From contig NZ_VLNU01000002.1 of the NCBI RefSeq assembly GCF_009765165.1, forward strand, positions 1 to 64,000: a DNA stretch of 64,000 nucleotides, written 5' to 3'. The position numbers were made by a program, and so were the translations under genes. Of the stretch, positions 27,630-38,486 are shown one piece after another. The notes beneath the pieces are model-generated. The model was not told where the DNA came from. It made no database searches and saw only the letters and a program-made list of their open reading frames with translations. Origin of the DNA: Lysobacter panacisoli (lineage in GTDB: Bacteria; Pseudomonadota; Gammaproteobacteria; Xanthomonadales; Xanthomonadaceae). Every line of letters begins with the position of its first letter. Position 1 is the first letter of the stretch.

Positions 27630-27708
27630 CTTGATCCTCTCCTGAAGTGCGGGCGGCGCGCCGTGCGACCCGCCCGTCTGATTCTATTGCGCAATCCGGT
27701 CGCGCAAT

Positions 27709-28662
27709 CTAGTCCGTCATCCTACGCAGCGCCGATGACACTTCCTGCAACAGCGGCGGGGCCGGAATGCGCGCGGGATCGAACGCGCGCGTGGCCCGGG
27801 CCAGCAGCTCGGCGAGGGTTTCGGCGTCCTCCAGAGCAGCCGGCGACTGGCCCAGCCGCGCCCAGGCCTCGTGCAACGCGGGCAGCGGGTCGCCGGGCTC
27901 GACCGGCATCGCGGCATCCGACTTGGACAGCTTGCGCCCGTCCGGACCGAGTATGAGCGGCAGGTGCGCATGCCGCGGCACCGGCAGGTCGAGCGCGCGC
28001 TGCAGCAGGATCTGCCGCGGAGTGGATTCCAGAAGGTCCGCGCCGCGCACCACGTCGGTGATGCCCTGCGCAGCGTCGTCCACCACCACCGCCAGCTGGT
28101 AGGCCCAGCAACCGTCGGCGCGCTTGAGCACGAAGTCGCCGACCTCGCGCGCGACGTCCTGTTCGACCGGGCCGCGCACGACGTCGTCGAAACGCACCAC
28201 GCTGCCGTCGGCCACGCGCAGGCGCACGGCCGGATCGGGCCGCGTCTTGCCGGGAACGCAGGCGCGGTGCACGCCCGCCGCCGCCGCCAGGTCGGTACGG
28301 CTGCAATGGCATTCGAACGCATGACCATCGGCGAGCAGGCGATCGAGCGCGGCCTGGTACAGCGCCGAACGCCGGCTCTGCCAGACCACCTCCTCGTCGG
28401 ACACCAGACCGAACGCGGCGAGCGTGTCGAGCTGGCGTCGCGCCGCGCCGGCGACTTCGCGTGGCGGGTCCAGGTCCTCGACCCGCACCAGCCAGCGACC
28501 GCCGGCATGGCGCGCGAGCAGCCAGCTGCCGAACGCCGCGAGCAGGGAACCGAAATGCAGGTCGCCGGTCGGCGACGGAGCGAAGCGTCCGCGATAACCG
28601 GACGACGGAGAAGGGGACGTCACAACGGACTCGTCGGGCAAAGGGCGTGCCGGGCGTTTCAC
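27709..28662 (-). CDS. gluQ: Glutamyl-Q tRNA(Asp) synthetase
   Basis: 317 residues. It keeps the catalytic core of glutamyl-tRNA synthetase (FAPSPTGDLHFGSL as the HIGH region and KLSKSD as the KMSKS loop) with the zinc-site segment CHCSRTDL but lacks the anticodon-binding half. That is the signature of GluQ-RS, which attaches glutamate to queuosine at position 34 of tRNA-Asp. The start is GTG at 28662, divergent from htpX with a 67-nt gap. In many gammaproteobacteria gluQ lies beside dksA; here dksA is 15 kb away. Confidence 0.93.
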   Translation of the reverse strand: MKRPARPLPDESVVTSPSPSSGYRGRFAPSPTGDLHFGSLLAAFGSWLLARHAGGRWLVRVEDLDPPREVAGAARRQLDTLAAFGLVSDEEVVWQSRRSALYQAALDRLLADGHAFECHCSRTDLAAAAGVHRACVPGKTRPDPAVRLRVADGSVVRFDDVVRGPVEQDVAREVGDFVLKRADGCWAYQLAVVVDDAAQGITDVVRGADLLESTPRQILLQRALDLPVPRHAHLPLILGPDGRKLSKSDAAMPVEPGDPLPALHEAWARLGQSPAALEDAETLAELLARATRAFDPARIPAPPLLQEVSSALRRMTD

Positions 28663-28729
28663 TTGAATTCAACGGCAGCGTGCCACATTTTCGAGTTACG
28701 ACGCGCATGGTGCGCGGAAGGTTTCCGTC

Positions 28730-29626
28730 ATGTTCAAACGCATCGCCCTGTTCCTGGCCACCAACCTGGCCGTCCTGGCCCTGCTGAGCATCGTCATGGC
28801 CGTGCTCGGGGTCAGCCCGCAAAGCTCGGCCGGTCTGCTTGTCATGGCTACCGTGTTCGGTTTCGGTGGCTCGCTGATCTCGCTGATGACCTCCAAGTGG
28901 ATCGCCAAGCGCTCGACCGGCGCCCACGTGATCGAGCAGCCGCGCAACGAATCCGAGCAGTGGCTCGTCAACACCGTGCGCCGCCAGGCCGAGGCCGCTG
29001 GCATCAAGATGCCGGAAGTCGCGATCTACGACGCGCCGGAGATCAACGCCTTCGCCACCGGCCCGAGCCGCAACAACTCGCTGGTCGCCGTGTCCACCGG
29101 CCTGCTGCGCGCCATGAATCGCGACGAGGCTGAAGCCGTGCTGGGCCACGAAGTCAGCCACGTCGCCAACGGCGACATGGTGACGATGGCGCTGATCCAG
29201 GGCGTGCTCAACACGTTCGTGATCGTGCTGGCCCGCGTGGTCGGTCGCGTGATCGACAGCTATCTCAGCGGCAACCGCGAAGGCGGTCCGGGCATCGGCT
29301 ACTTCGTGATCGTGTTCGTGCTCGACATGATCTTCGGCCTGTTCGCCAGCATGATCGCGATGTGGTTCTCGCGCCATCGCGAGTTCCGCGCCGACGCGGG
29401 CGGTGCGCGCCTCGCTGGTCGCGACAAGATGATCGCCGCGCTGCAGCGCCTGTCGCAGACCTATGGCGAAAGCACGCTGCCCAAGACCGTGCAGGCCTTC
29501 GGCATCAGCGGTGCGGTCGGCCACGGCCTGCGTCGCCTGCTGATGAGCCATCCGCCGCTGGAAGAGCGCATCCAGACGCTGCGCAATGCGCCGGTCGAAC
29601 AGGTGCGCGGTACCGTGGTGAGCTGA
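28730..29626 (+). CDS. htpX: Membrane protease HtpX
   Basis: 298 residues. Two N-terminal membrane helices (about 4-25 and 35-55) are followed by the M48B catalytic region with HEVSH as HExxH and the third ligand in the EFRADAGGA segment, plus two further helices at about 160-205. HtpX is an inner-membrane zinc protease that removes misfolded membrane proteins during stress. A GGAAGG ribosome site precedes the ATG. A perfect GC-rich hairpin terminator follows the stop. It is a second M48 protease beside that at 25.2 kb, but of the integral-membrane class. Confidence 0.96.
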   Translation: MFKRIALFLATNLAVLALLSIVMAVLGVSPQSSAGLLVMATVFGFGGSLISLMTSKWIAKRSTGAHVIEQPRNESEQWLVNTVRRQAEAAGIKMPEVAIYDAPEINAFATGPSRNNSLVAVSTGLLRAMNRDEAEAVLGHEVSHVANGDMVTMALIQGVLNTFVIVLARVVGRVIDSYLSGNREGGPGIGYFVIVFVLDMIFGLFASMIAMWFSRHREFRADAGGARLAGRDKMIAALQRLSQTYGESTLPKTVQAFGISGAVGHGLRRLLMSHPPLEERIQTLRNAPVEQVRGTVVS

Positions 29627-29649
29627 TCGCCGCGCGCCACAAGGCAAAG

Positions 29650-29678
29650 AAAAAGCCCGCCGGAAGGCGGGCTTTTTT
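29650..29678. terminator. Bidirectional Rho-independent terminator between htpX and fimX
   Basis: AAAAAGCCCGCC and GGCGGGCTTTTT form a perfect stem with a GGAA loop. Runs of A before and T after let it work in both directions between these convergent genes. Confidence 0.92.
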
Positions 29679-29696
29679 GTGCGCTTTGGTGAATCC

Positions 29697-31769
29697 TCAG
29701 AACTCGTATTCCATCCCCGGTCCCGGCGGCGCGAGGAAGTTGCCCTGCGCATAGTCGATGCCCGCGCCGAACAGGATGCTCATGCTGCCCGCGTCCTGCA
29801 CGAATTCGGCGATGGTGGTCTTGCCGAGTTCGCGGGCCTTGTCGGCGATGTCGCGCACGCGCTGCTGGTGCTCGGCGTTGCCGGCGAGTTCCTGCATGAA
29901 GCTGCGGTCGATCTTGATCAGGTCGGCGTTGAAGTGGGTGAGCAGCTGGAACGAATTCAGACCCACGCCGAACTGCTCCAGCCCCACGCGGACGCCATGC
30001 GCCGCGATCTGCGTCTGGAACTCCTGCGCCGCGCGCAGGTGGGTGAACACCTTCGATTCGGGCAACTGCAGGACCAGCAGGCGGCCGTCGGCGCCGTGCT
30101 TGGCCAGTCGTTCCTGGATGAACTGCTGCAGCGTGTTGTCCTGCAGCGACGCCTGGGTGATCTTGACCAGCACCGTGGTCTGCCGGCCCGCGCGCAGGCG
30201 CTCGCCGATGACCGCGATGGCCTTGCCGACGACCCAGCGGTCGATTTCCCACAACAGGCCGTGCTCCTCGGCGATCTGCAGGAAGGCCAGCGGCGGCACC
30301 AGTTCGCCGTGCTCGCCCTGCAGGCGCAGGTAGGCCTCGTACATCTCGATCGGCTCGCCGTGCAGGCCGATGAGGGGCTGGTATTCCATGATGAAGCGGT
30401 CGGCGTCGAGCGCGTCGCGGATGCGCTGCACCCACGCCTCGATGCGTTCTTCCTCGGCGCGGTCGGCCGCGCCCGGATCGAACAGCTCGGTGCGGTTGCC
30501 GCCGACGCCGCTGGCCGACTGCAGGCACTGGCTGGCCTTGCCCAGCACCGCGGTGATGCTGGCGATCTTCTCGCCGATCAGCACGCCGCCGATGCTCACC
30601 GTTGTGCTCAGCGAGCGGTCCGCCGTTTCCAGCACGTGGTCGGCGAAGGCGGCGCGCAGTTTCTCCGCCAGGCCGGTGGTGTGGCGATGGTCGGCGTTGG
30701 GCGTGAGCACGGCGAACTGGTGTTCGCCGAAACGCGCGGCGACGTCGTTCGGGCCGAGTGCCGTGCGCAGGCGCTCGCCCATCGCGGCGACCAGCGTGTC
30801 CGCGGCGTCGAGGCCGATATCCTGCAGCAGGCGGTTGAAGTGGTCCGGCTCGATCAGCAGCAGGCCGTGGTGTGTGCCGTTCTGCGCGGACGCGGCGACG
30901 GAGTCTTCGAGCGAACGCAGGAACGTGGCGCGGTTGAGCAGGCCGGTGACCTGGTCGCGCTGGCGCAGCGCTTCGACTTCGCGCGCGAGTTCGGGGTCGA
31001 CTTCCTGCCGGCGCAGGATCACCTGCAGGCAATTCTCGCCTTCGTAGGTGGCGGTGGTGAATTCCATCACCGCCGGGAACTGGCTGCCGTCGAGCGTGCG
31101 CGCCTCGGTTTCGTGGCGCGGCGGCGCCTCGCCCTTGGAAATCTGTTTGAGCAGCTGTTTGAAGCCTTCGACCTTCTGCGGTGCGATGAGGTCGAGCAGC
31201 GACATGCCCTCGATCTCGTCGAAAGACTCGAAGCCGAACACTTCCAGGTACGCGCCGTTGGCGCGGATGTGCATGCCTTCGTGGATGTAGGCGATGGGCT
31301 CGCGCGAGGAATCGATCAGCGCGTCGCAGCGACGTTCGGTCTCGCGGATCTGCGCTTCGAGGCGGCGCTGCGTGCGGCGCGCTTCCAGGTCGGCCCACTC
31401 GGCGCGGACGCGGGCGTTCACGTGCTCGGAATGGTTGCGCAGGATCACGCCGCGCGCGCCGAGCGTCACCACTTCGATCAGGCGACCGTCGTCCACGGTG
31501 TCGAGCAGCACCAGGACCGGCAGGTCCTTGCCGCTGGCGTCGACCGCCTGCATGACCTTGGTGATCGGCACGTTGCGCGCGTCGCGCGCGGCCAGCACAA
31601 GGTCCTGCGGCTGGCTCGCGATCAACGTGGCCAGTTCGCTTTCGTTTTCAGGACGCGACGGGCGCACCGCGATACCGCTGTTGCGCAAGCCGCTGACGAT
31701 GGCCTCGGCCGCTTCGACGCTGTCGTCGACGATCAGCAGGCGCAGCGCCGTGTCTTTGCCGAATTGCAT
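29697..31769 (-). CDS. fimX: FimX-type c-di-GMP receptor (REC-like, PAS, degenerate GGDEF, degenerate EAL)
   Basis: 690 residues, matching FimX length. A response-regulator-like domain (about 1-125) is followed by PAS (about 145-255), a GGDEF-like domain (about 275-430) and an EAL-like domain (about 445-690). The catalytic motifs are altered: GEHQF replaces GGDEF, EAYLRL replaces EALLR, and EQFGVG stands for the DDFG(T/A)G loop. So it should bind c-di-GMP rather than make or break it. FimX controls type IV pilus assembly and twitching at the cell pole. A near-perfect ribosome site (GGAGGTGATG) precedes the ATG. It is a single gene between two terminator or promoter regions. Confidence 0.88.
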   Translation of the reverse strand: MQFGKDTALRLLIVDDSVEAAEAIVSGLRNSGIAVRPSRPENESELATLIASQPQDLVLAARDARNVPITKVMQAVDASGKDLPVLVLLDTVDDGRLIEVVTLGARGVILRNHSEHVNARVRAEWADLEARRTQRRLEAQIRETERRCDALIDSSREPIAYIHEGMHIRANGAYLEVFGFESFDEIEGMSLLDLIAPQKVEGFKQLLKQISKGEAPPRHETEARTLDGSQFPAVMEFTTATYEGENCLQVILRRQEVDPELAREVEALRQRDQVTGLLNRATFLRSLEDSVAASAQNGTHHGLLLIEPDHFNRLLQDIGLDAADTLVAAMGERLRTALGPNDVAARFGEHQFAVLTPNADHRHTTGLAEKLRAAFADHVLETADRSLSTTVSIGGVLIGEKIASITAVLGKASQCLQSASGVGGNRTELFDPGAADRAEEERIEAWVQRIRDALDADRFIMEYQPLIGLHGEPIEMYEAYLRLQGEHGELVPPLAFLQIAEEHGLLWEIDRWVVGKAIAVIGERLRAGRQTTVLVKITQASLQDNTLQQFIQERLAKHGADGRLLVLQLPESKVFTHLRAAQEFQTQIAAHGVRVGLEQFGVGLNSFQLLTHFNADLIKIDRSFMQELAGNAEHQQRVRDIADKARELGKTTIAEFVQDAGSMSILFGAGIDYAQGNFLAPPGPGMEYEF

Positions 31770-31911
31770 TGCATCACCTCCCCAGGCGCCTTGTTATGAC
31801 ATGAACAGGGTCTGTCAGTCCATGCACATGGACCGATCGGTGGGGGATATGACGACTTAACGACCGATCGGGCACGAACTTGAGACGAAAGTCGCGCACG
31901 GTCTGCGAACG

Positions 31912-32955
<1,044 letters not shown>

Positions 32956-33080
32956 GTCGGACCGGTTTTCCTTGCGCCACGGCCCAGCGGCCGGGCACAA
33001 CAGCCCGACATTCTAGCCTTCGCTGCCCTCGTGCGGCCGGCGCCCCGATACCTATTCACATAGCAAGCAGGAGTTCCCTC

Positions 33081-33647
33081 ATGGCCACCCTCGGCATGAA
33101 CGACGTCAAGAACGGACAGAAGATCCTGGTCAACAACGAGCCGTGCATCATCACGGAGACCGAGTACGTCAAGCCGGGCAAGGGTCAGGCGTTCACGCGC
33201 ATGCGCTACCGGATGATCAAGTCGGGCCGCGTCCAGGAAATCACCATGAAGGCGACCGACTCGGTGGAAGTGGCCGACGTCGTCGACACCGACATGCAGT
33301 ACCTGTACTCCGACGGCGAGTACTGGCACTTCATGAACCAGGAGTCCTTCGAGCAGGTCCAGGCCGACAAGGCCGGCATGGGCGGCGCCGAGAAGTGGCT
33401 CAAGGGCGAGGAAGAGTGCGTGGTGACCCTGTGGAACGGCACTCCGATCGCCGTGCAGCCGCCGAACTTCGTCGAGCTGAAGATCGTCGAGACCGATCCG
33501 GGCGTGCGCGGCGACACCTCCGGTGGCGGCGGCAAGCCGGCCACGCTGGAAACCGGCGCCGTGGTCCGCGTGCCGCTGTTCGTGGCGCAGGAAGAAGTGA
33601 TCAAGGTCGACACCCGCTCGGGCGAGTACGTCAGCCGCGTGAAGTGA
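33081..33647 (+). CDS. efp: Elongation factor P
   Basis: 188 residues, standard EF-P length with three beta-barrel domains. EF-P enters the ribosomal E site to relieve stalling at polyproline. The modifiable lysine lies in the loop KPGKGQAF near residue 34, consistent with EpmB-dependent beta-lysylation. The C-terminal signature ([12 protein letters not shown]) is present. GGAG lies 8 nt before the ATG. It is monocistronic, with a hairpin terminator directly after the stop. Confidence 0.97.
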   Translation: MATLGMNDVKNGQKILVNNEPCIITETEYVKPGKGQAFTRMRYRMIKSGRVQEITMKATDSVEVADVVDTDMQYLYSDGEYWHFMNQESFEQVQADKAGMGGAEKWLKGEEECVVTLWNGTPIAVQPPNFVELKIVETDPGVRGDTSGGGGKPATLETGAVVRVPLFVAQEEVIKVDTRSGEYVSRVK

Positions 33648-33654
33648 TGCATCG

Positions 33655-33685
33655 GGCCGTCCGCGCCGTGCGCGGATGGCCTTTT
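33655..33685 (+). terminator. Rho-independent terminator of efp
   Basis: GGCCGTCCGCGC pairs with GCGCGGATGGCC (one mismatch, 3-nt loop), followed by TTTT; it begins eight nt after the efp stop. Confidence 0.85.
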
Positions 33686-33734
33686 CGTCGTCCCGCCTTC
33701 GCCTCCGAACCGTAGCGAAGGCGCGGGACACTGG

Positions 33735-33754
33735 GTTCCCGCCCTCGCGGGAAC
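33735..33754. repeat. Small REP-like palindrome
   Basis: GTTCCCGC, a 4-nt loop (CCTC), then GCGGGAAC, a perfect hairpin in the 125-nt gap between efp and the amidohydrolase gene. It resembles one arm of the TCATTCCCGCG-type repeat also found at 59.4-59.5 kb. Confidence 0.65.
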
Positions 33755-33772
33755 GACGTGCCAGGTAAACGA

Positions 33773-35116
33773 ATGACCGCCGATACCCGCCCCGAAGCCT
33801 GCGACCTGTTGATCGAAGCCGGATGGGTGGTGCCGGTGGAACCGCACGGCGTGGTCCTGGAGGACCATGCCGTCGCCGTGCGCGACGGCGCGATCGTCGC
33901 GCTGCTGCCGACCCGCGAGGCGCGCACGCGTTTCAGCGCGGCCGAAACGGTGTCGCGCCCCGATGCGGCGCTGATCCCCGGGCTGGTCAACGCCCACACC
34001 CACAACCCGATGACGCTGCTGCGCGGCATCGCCGACGACCTCCCGCTGATGGAGTGGCTGCAGGGCCACATCTGGCCGGTCGAGGGCGCGGTGATCGGGC
34101 CGGAGTTCGTCGCGGACGGCATCGCACTGGCGATCGCCGAAATGCTGCGTGGCGGCACCACCTGCGCCAACGAGAACTACTTCTTCCCCGACGTGCAGGC
34201 CGCGGTCTACAAGCGCCACGGTTTCCGCGCGCGCGTCGGCCTGCCGGTGATCGACTTCCCGACCGCGTGGGCGAAGACCTCCGACGAATACTTCGACCGC
34301 GCCGGCGAGGTCCACGACCAGTGGCGCGACGATCCGCTGGTCGCCACGACGTTCGCACCGCACGCGCCGTACACCGTGTCCGATGCCAACTTCGAGCGCA
34401 TCCGCATGCTCTCGGACCAGCTCGACGTGCCGGTGCACCTGCACACGCATGAGACCGCGCAGGAAGTGGTCGAGTCGCACGACAAGCACGGCCAGCGCCC
34501 GCTCGCGCGGCTGGACCGGCTGGGCCTGGTCAACGACCGCCTGATAGCCGTGCACATGACCCAGCTGACCGACGCGGAGATCGCGCTGTGCGCCGAACGC
34601 GGTGTCAGCGTCGTGCACTGCCCGGAATCCAACCTCAAGCTCGCCTCCGGCTTCTGCCCGGTCGGCAAGCTGCAGAAGGCGGGCGTGAACCTCGCCATCG
34701 GCACCGACGGCTGTGCGAGCAACAACGACCTCGACATGTTCGGCGAGACGCGCACCGCCGCGCTGCTGGCCAAGGCCGTGGCCAGCGACGCGTCGGCGCT
34801 CGACGCCGCAAGCGCGCTGCACGCGGCCACGCTCGGCGGCGCGCGCGCGCTCGGCTTCGACACGGCGATCGGTTCGATCGAACCGGGCAAGCAGGCCGAC
34901 CTGGTGTGCGTGGACCTGGGCCAGATCGAAACCCAGCCGCTGCACCACGTCATCTCGCAACTCATCTACGCGACCGGTCGCCAGCAGGTCAGCGACGTGT
35001 GGATCGCCGGCAAGGCGAAGCTGCGCTCGCGCGTGCTGGTCGACATGGACGCCGATGCCCTGGTCGCCAACGCGCGCCAGTGGCGCATGCGGATCGCCGC
35101 GATCCGCCTGACCTGA
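33773..35116 (+). CDS. mtaD: TRZ/ATZ amidohydrolase, probable 5'-methylthioadenosine/S-adenosylhomocysteine deaminase
   Basis: 447 residues of the amidohydrolase superfamily. Metal ligands are visible in [16 protein letters not shown] and GTDGCASNN, and [12 protein letters not shown] and the long WPVEG segment are typical of MtaD/SsnA-like deaminases. The likely reaction is deamination of methylthioadenosine or S-adenosylhomocysteine, but other aminohydrolase substrates (guanine, s-triazines) belong to the same family. It sits 70 nt upstream of ubiG, a methyltransferase that produces S-adenosylhomocysteine, which supports a role in clearing that by-product (inference). Confidence 0.82.
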   Translation: MTADTRPEACDLLIEAGWVVPVEPHGVVLEDHAVAVRDGAIVALLPTREARTRFSAAETVSRPDAALIPGLVNAHTHNPMTLLRGIADDLPLMEWLQGHIWPVEGAVIGPEFVADGIALAIAEMLRGGTTCANENYFFPDVQAAVYKRHGFRARVGLPVIDFPTAWAKTSDEYFDRAGEVHDQWRDDPLVATTFAPHAPYTVSDANFERIRMLSDQLDVPVHLHTHETAQEVVESHDKHGQRPLARLDRLGLVNDRLIAVHMTQLTDAEIALCAERGVSVVHCPESNLKLASGFCPVGKLQKAGVNLAIGTDGCASNNDLDMFGETRTAALLAKAVASDASALDAASALHAATLGGARALGFDTAIGSIEPGKQADLVCVDLGQIETQPLHHVISQLIYATGRQQVSDVWIAGKAKLRSRVLVDMDADALVANARQWRMRIAAIRLT

Positions 35117-35186
35117 CCGTCTTCGCGACACATCCCGTCGTGCGCGCGAACGGTCGTCGCGCACGCCACGGCACCGGAGGAAGTGC

Positions 35187-35918
35187 ATGACCACGCAAGC
35201 TTCAGGCGATACCAACTTCAGCCAGGCCGAACTCGACAAGTTCGGCGCGCTCGCGCAGCGCTGGTGGGACCCGGAAGGCCCGCAGAAGCCGCTGCATGCG
35301 CTCAATCCGGCGCGGCTGGGGTATGTCGCTGACCGCACCACGCTGCAGGACGCGCGCGTGCTCGACGTCGGCTGCGGCGCGGGCCTGCTCAGCGAGGCGC
35401 TCGCACGCGCTGGCGCGCAGGTGACCGCACTGGATCTCGCGCCGGAACTGGTCAAGGTCGCGCGCCTGCACGGACTGGAGAGCGGCGTGAAAGTCGATTA
35501 CCGCCTGCAGTCGGTGGAATCGCTGGCCGCGGAAATGCCCGGTGCGTTCGACGCCATCGCCTGCATGGAAATGCTCGAACACGTGCCCGATCCGGGTTCG
35601 ATCATCCGCGCCTGCGCCACGTTGCTGCGCCCGGGCGGGAAGCTGTTCCTGTCCACGCTCAACCGCACGCCCGCGGCGTTCGCGCTGGCGATCGTCGGCG
35701 CCGAGTACGTCGCGCGCCTGCTGCCGCGCGGCACGCACCAGTACCGCGACTTCATCAAGCCGCACGAACTCGGCGCCTGGCTGCGTGACGCCGAACTGCG
35801 CCTCGAGGACGTGAGCGGCCTGATGTACCAGCCGTGGAGCAACAGCGCCCGCGTCATCGCGCGCACCGACGTGAACTACCTCGCCTGCGCGAGCAAGCCC
35901 GAAGCGGCCGCGGTCTGA
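35187..35918 (+). CDS. ubiG: Ubiquinone biosynthesis O-methyltransferase
   Basis: 243 residues of a class I SAM-dependent methyltransferase: the N-terminal [20 protein letters not shown] region and SAM loop [15 protein letters not shown], then EMLEHVPDP, all characteristic of UbiG/COQ3. It catalyses both O-methylation steps of ubiquinone synthesis. GGAGGAAG lies just before the ATG. Its TGA overlaps the ATG of gph, giving a ubiG-gph coupling often seen in gammaproteobacteria. Confidence 0.96.
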   Translation: MTTQASGDTNFSQAELDKFGALAQRWWDPEGPQKPLHALNPARLGYVADRTTLQDARVLDVGCGAGLLSEALARAGAQVTALDLAPELVKVARLHGLESGVKVDYRLQSVESLAAEMPGAFDAIACMEMLEHVPDPGSIIRACATLLRPGGKLFLSTLNRTPAAFALAIVGAEYVARLLPRGTHQYRDFIKPHELGAWLRDAELRLEDVSGLMYQPWSNSARVIARTDVNYLACASKPEAAAV

Positions 35919-36604
35919 TGGCCGTGGTCGACGCGGTGACGTTCCCGAAGGCCGTGCTGTTCGATCTCGACGGCACGCTGCTCGACAGCGCGCCCGACAT
36001 GGCCGCGGCGATCGACGCGATGCGTGCCGCACGCAGCCAGCCGGCAATGCCGCTGGACGAGCTGCGTCCCCATGTATCCAAGGGTGCGCGCGCGATGGTC
36101 GCGGCGGCGTTCCCACAGGTCGATGTGGCGGAGCGGGAAAGCTGGATCCCCGAGTTCCTCGACCACTACGAGCGCGAACTGGGCCGGCACGGCAAACCAT
36201 TCGCCGGCGTCGAGGCGATGCTCGGCGCGCTGGAACGCGCCGGCACGATCTGGGGCATCGTCACCAACAAGCCCGAATACCTCGCGCGCCAGCTGATGCC
36301 GTTGCTCGGCTGGGAACAGCGCAGCGCGGTGCTGATCGGCGGTGACACGCTCAAGGCACGCAAGCCCGATCCGCTGCCGCTGCTGGTCGCGGCCGAGCGC
36401 ATCGGCGTCGCTGCGCCGGATTGCATCTACGTCGGCGACGACGAGCGCGACATCCTCGCCGCGCGCGCTGCCGGCATGCCCTCGGTGGTGGCGCTGTGGG
36501 GCTATCGCCTGGACGAGGACGACCCGGTGGCGTGGCAGGGCGACGTGATGATCGACGCTCCGCTCGAATTGACCCAGGCCGCGGCATGGCCGCTGCGACG
36601 ATGA
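35918..36604 (+). CDS. gph: HAD-family phosphoglycolate phosphatase
   Basis: 228 residues, a haloacid-dehalogenase phosphatase: motif I DLDGTLLDSAPD, motif II TNK, motif III lysine in LKARKPDP and motif IV GDDERD. Gph removes phosphate from 2-phosphoglycolate formed in DNA repair or by oxygenase activity. Some homologues next to ubiG act on MurNAc-6-P (MupP), which would be of interest given the murein locus, but sequence alone does not separate the two. The start overlaps the ubiG stop (TGATG) and its own stop overlaps the next start (ATGA). Confidence 0.88.
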   Translation: MAVVDAVTFPKAVLFDLDGTLLDSAPDMAAAIDAMRAARSQPAMPLDELRPHVSKGARAMVAAAFPQVDVAERESWIPEFLDHYERELGRHGKPFAGVEAMLGALERAGTIWGIVTNKPEYLARQLMPLLGWEQRSAVLIGGDTLKARKPDPLPLLVAAERIGVAAPDCIYVGDDERDILAARAAGMPSVVALWGYRLDEDDPVAWQGDVMIDAPLELTQAAAWPLRR

Positions 36605-37317
36605 GCCACGAGTCCGCCCACGACGACGCGCTCGACAGCTTCCTCGACAAGTGGCGCGCGCGCTGGCCCGAATGGAACGTGGCGCAGGTATTCGTACCGC
36701 ACGCGCAGCGCGAGACCGTACTGGCCTGGGCCGCATTGCAGCAGGAACTCACCGACGCGGCGTGGGGCGGCAGCGATGCGCGCCCCGGCGAAGCGAAGCT
36801 CGCGTGGTGGATCGAAGAATTGCAGGGCTGGTCGCGCGGCGGTCGTCGCCATCCGCTCGGCATCGCGCTGCAGAAGCTGGGCGCACCGTGGGAACGCCTG
36901 GCGATGGCCATTCCCTCGCTGCGCGACACGCGCGAGCGCCCGCGCGATCGCGATGAAGCGCTGGCACTGTTGCAGCCATTCGCGCGCGCCGTCGCGGACG
37001 TGGAGACCGCGTTGTTCGACGGCACCGCGACGGAAGCGACCGTCGCGGCGATCCAGTCGACCCTGCTGCACTCGCATCTCGCCCTCGGCGGCGAAGGTGC
37101 GGTGCCGTTGAGCGCGCTGGCGGGGGCAGGCGAGGGCGAACACGCCCGCGTCTGGGGCGCCGAACTCCTGGAGCGATGGCCTGCCTCCGGCGCGGCCAAC
37201 CGACCGCGCCGCCTGTGGTCCGCGTTGGCCCGGCAGCGTCTCCGTCGCGGCGACGCAGCCCTCCCGCTGCCTCCAGTCGCCGCGCTGATGACCGCCTGGC
37301 GTGGCGTACGCGGCTGA
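36601..37317 (+). CDS. Squalene/phytoene synthase-like protein of unknown function
   Basis: 238 residues, mostly helical, rich in tryptophan and arginine. The segment QQELTDAAWGG, then AWWIEELQGWSRGGRRHPL, resembles the helical core of squalene/phytoene synthases, but the DxxxD substrate motifs of active prenyl synthases are not evident. The ATG overlaps the gph stop by 4 nt, so it is translated with ubiG-gph and may belong to a quinone- or isoprenoid-related transcript. I do not recognise a defined function; a structural or degenerate synthase-fold protein is the best reading. Confidence 0.55.
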   Translation: MSHESAHDDALDSFLDKWRARWPEWNVAQVFVPHAQRETVLAWAALQQELTDAAWGGSDARPGEAKLAWWIEELQGWSRGGRRHPLGIALQKLGAPWERLAMAIPSLRDTRERPRDRDEALALLQPFARAVADVETALFDGTATEATVAAIQSTLLHSHLALGGEGAVPLSALAGAGEGEHARVWGAELLERWPASGAANRPRRLWSALARQRLRRGDAALPLPPVAALMTAWRGVRG

Positions 37318-37324
37318 CGGCGCC

Positions 37325-37374
37325 GCCTATCGGCTCGATAGGCTGTCCGACAGCCTGCAACTGACTGTTGCAGG
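37325..37374. promoter_or_regulatory. Three overlapping perfect palindromes upstream of folE2
   Basis: GCCTATCG-GCT-CGATAGGC (37325-37343), AGGCTGTC-C-GACAGCCT (37340-37356) and CCTGCAAC-TGACT-GTTGCAGG (37354-37374) each have eight perfect pairs. Neighbours share 4 and 3 bases, so the middle hairpin competes with both outer ones. They begin 8 nt after the preceding stop and end 80 nt before folE2. A TACAAT hexamer at 37406-37411 could be the folE2 -10. There is no U-tract, so a simple terminator is unlikely. Confidence 0.55.
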
Positions 37375-37453
37375 CCACGCCCGGGCCCCCCGTGGATCCG
37401 GCCGCTACAATGGCCCGGCTTGCGCTCCCCCGCGCCAACCCCATCTCTTCGCC

Positions 37454-38386
37454 GTGACCACGACCTCGACCACCCCGCGCCGTCTCCCCGATGTCGCCTT
37501 CGACGCCGCCGCAGCGGCGCGACCGCTCGACTGGGTCGGCATGTCCAACATCGCCTTGCCGCTGCGTGTCGCCACCGGCGACGGCGAGCCGATCACCGTC
37601 GCCGCCTCGGTCGACGTGTCGGTCGACCTGGCCGATGCCAACTCGCGCGGCATCCACATGTCGCGCATGTACCTGCAGTTGCAGAACGCGTTCGCCAGCG
37701 AGACGGTGACCCCGGCCGGCCTGCGCCGCGTGCTGCAGACACTGATCGAGGAACAGGGCGGCATCTCCACCGCCGCGCGCCTGGTCCTGCGCTACGAACA
37801 GCTGTTGCTGCGTCCGGCCCTGGCCAGCGACAACGCCGGATGGAAGCGCTATCCGGTGGAGATCGACGCCACTTTGCGCGAAGGCCATCTGCACCTGGCG
37901 CTGCGTTTCGCGGTCGAGTACTCCAGCACGTGTCCGGCTTCGGCCGCGCTGTCGCGGCAGCTCAACGCAGAACGGTTCGTCGAGGACTTCGCCGCCGCGC
38001 GGCCGTTGTCCACCGCGGTGGTGGGCGAGTGGCTGGCTTCCGAACGCGGCCTCGCCGCCACTCCGCACGCGCAGCGCAGCCGCGCCGATGTGCGCGTGGA
38101 ACTGCGCCCGGCCTTCGACGAACTGCCGCTGGCGGCGCTGATCGATGCCCTCGAACAGGCCCTGGGCACGCCGGTCCAGACCGCGGTCAAGCGTGAAGAC
38201 GAGCAGGCCTTCGCCCGCCTCAACGCCGAAAACCTGATGTTCTGCGAGGACGCCGCTCGCCGGGTCGCGGCCGCGCTGTCGGCCGATCCGCGCATCGAGC
38301 GCTTCGATGCCCACGTCGCCCACTTCGAAAGCCTGCACGCCCACGACGCCGTGGCGCGGGTCAGCGGACAGGGTCGTCGCGACTGA
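37454..38386 (+). CDS. folE2: GTP cyclohydrolase I type IB
   Basis: 310 residues of the FolE2 (GCYH-IB) family, with LDWVGMSNIALPL near the N-terminus, the catalytic cysteine in YSSTCPASAALS and the glutamate/histidine-rich C-terminus. It converts GTP to dihydroneopterin triphosphate at the start of folate and queuosine synthesis, and unlike FolE1 does not strictly need zinc. In many bacteria folE2 is induced by zinc shortage. The start is taken as GTG at 37454, which begins the normal family length. A cluster of palindromes lies upstream. Confidence 0.94.
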   Translation: MTTTSTTPRRLPDVAFDAAAAARPLDWVGMSNIALPLRVATGDGEPITVAASVDVSVDLADANSRGIHMSRMYLQLQNAFASETVTPAGLRRVLQTLIEEQGGISTAARLVLRYEQLLLRPALASDNAGWKRYPVEIDATLREGHLHLALRFAVEYSSTCPASAALSRQLNAERFVEDFAAARPLSTAVVGEWLASERGLAATPHAQRSRADVRVELRPAFDELPLAALIDALEQALGTPVQTAVKREDEQAFARLNAENLMFCEDAARRVAAALSADPRIERFDAHVAHFESLHAHDAVARVSGQGRRD

Positions 38387-38486
38387 TCTGCCGCCGGGCC
38401 CCGTCCCGGCGCCCTTCATCGGCCCGTTTCGCGACGAACGTCTCAGTTGGGTATGCTGTCGGGCCTAGCAGGGGGCCGGACGGGTT

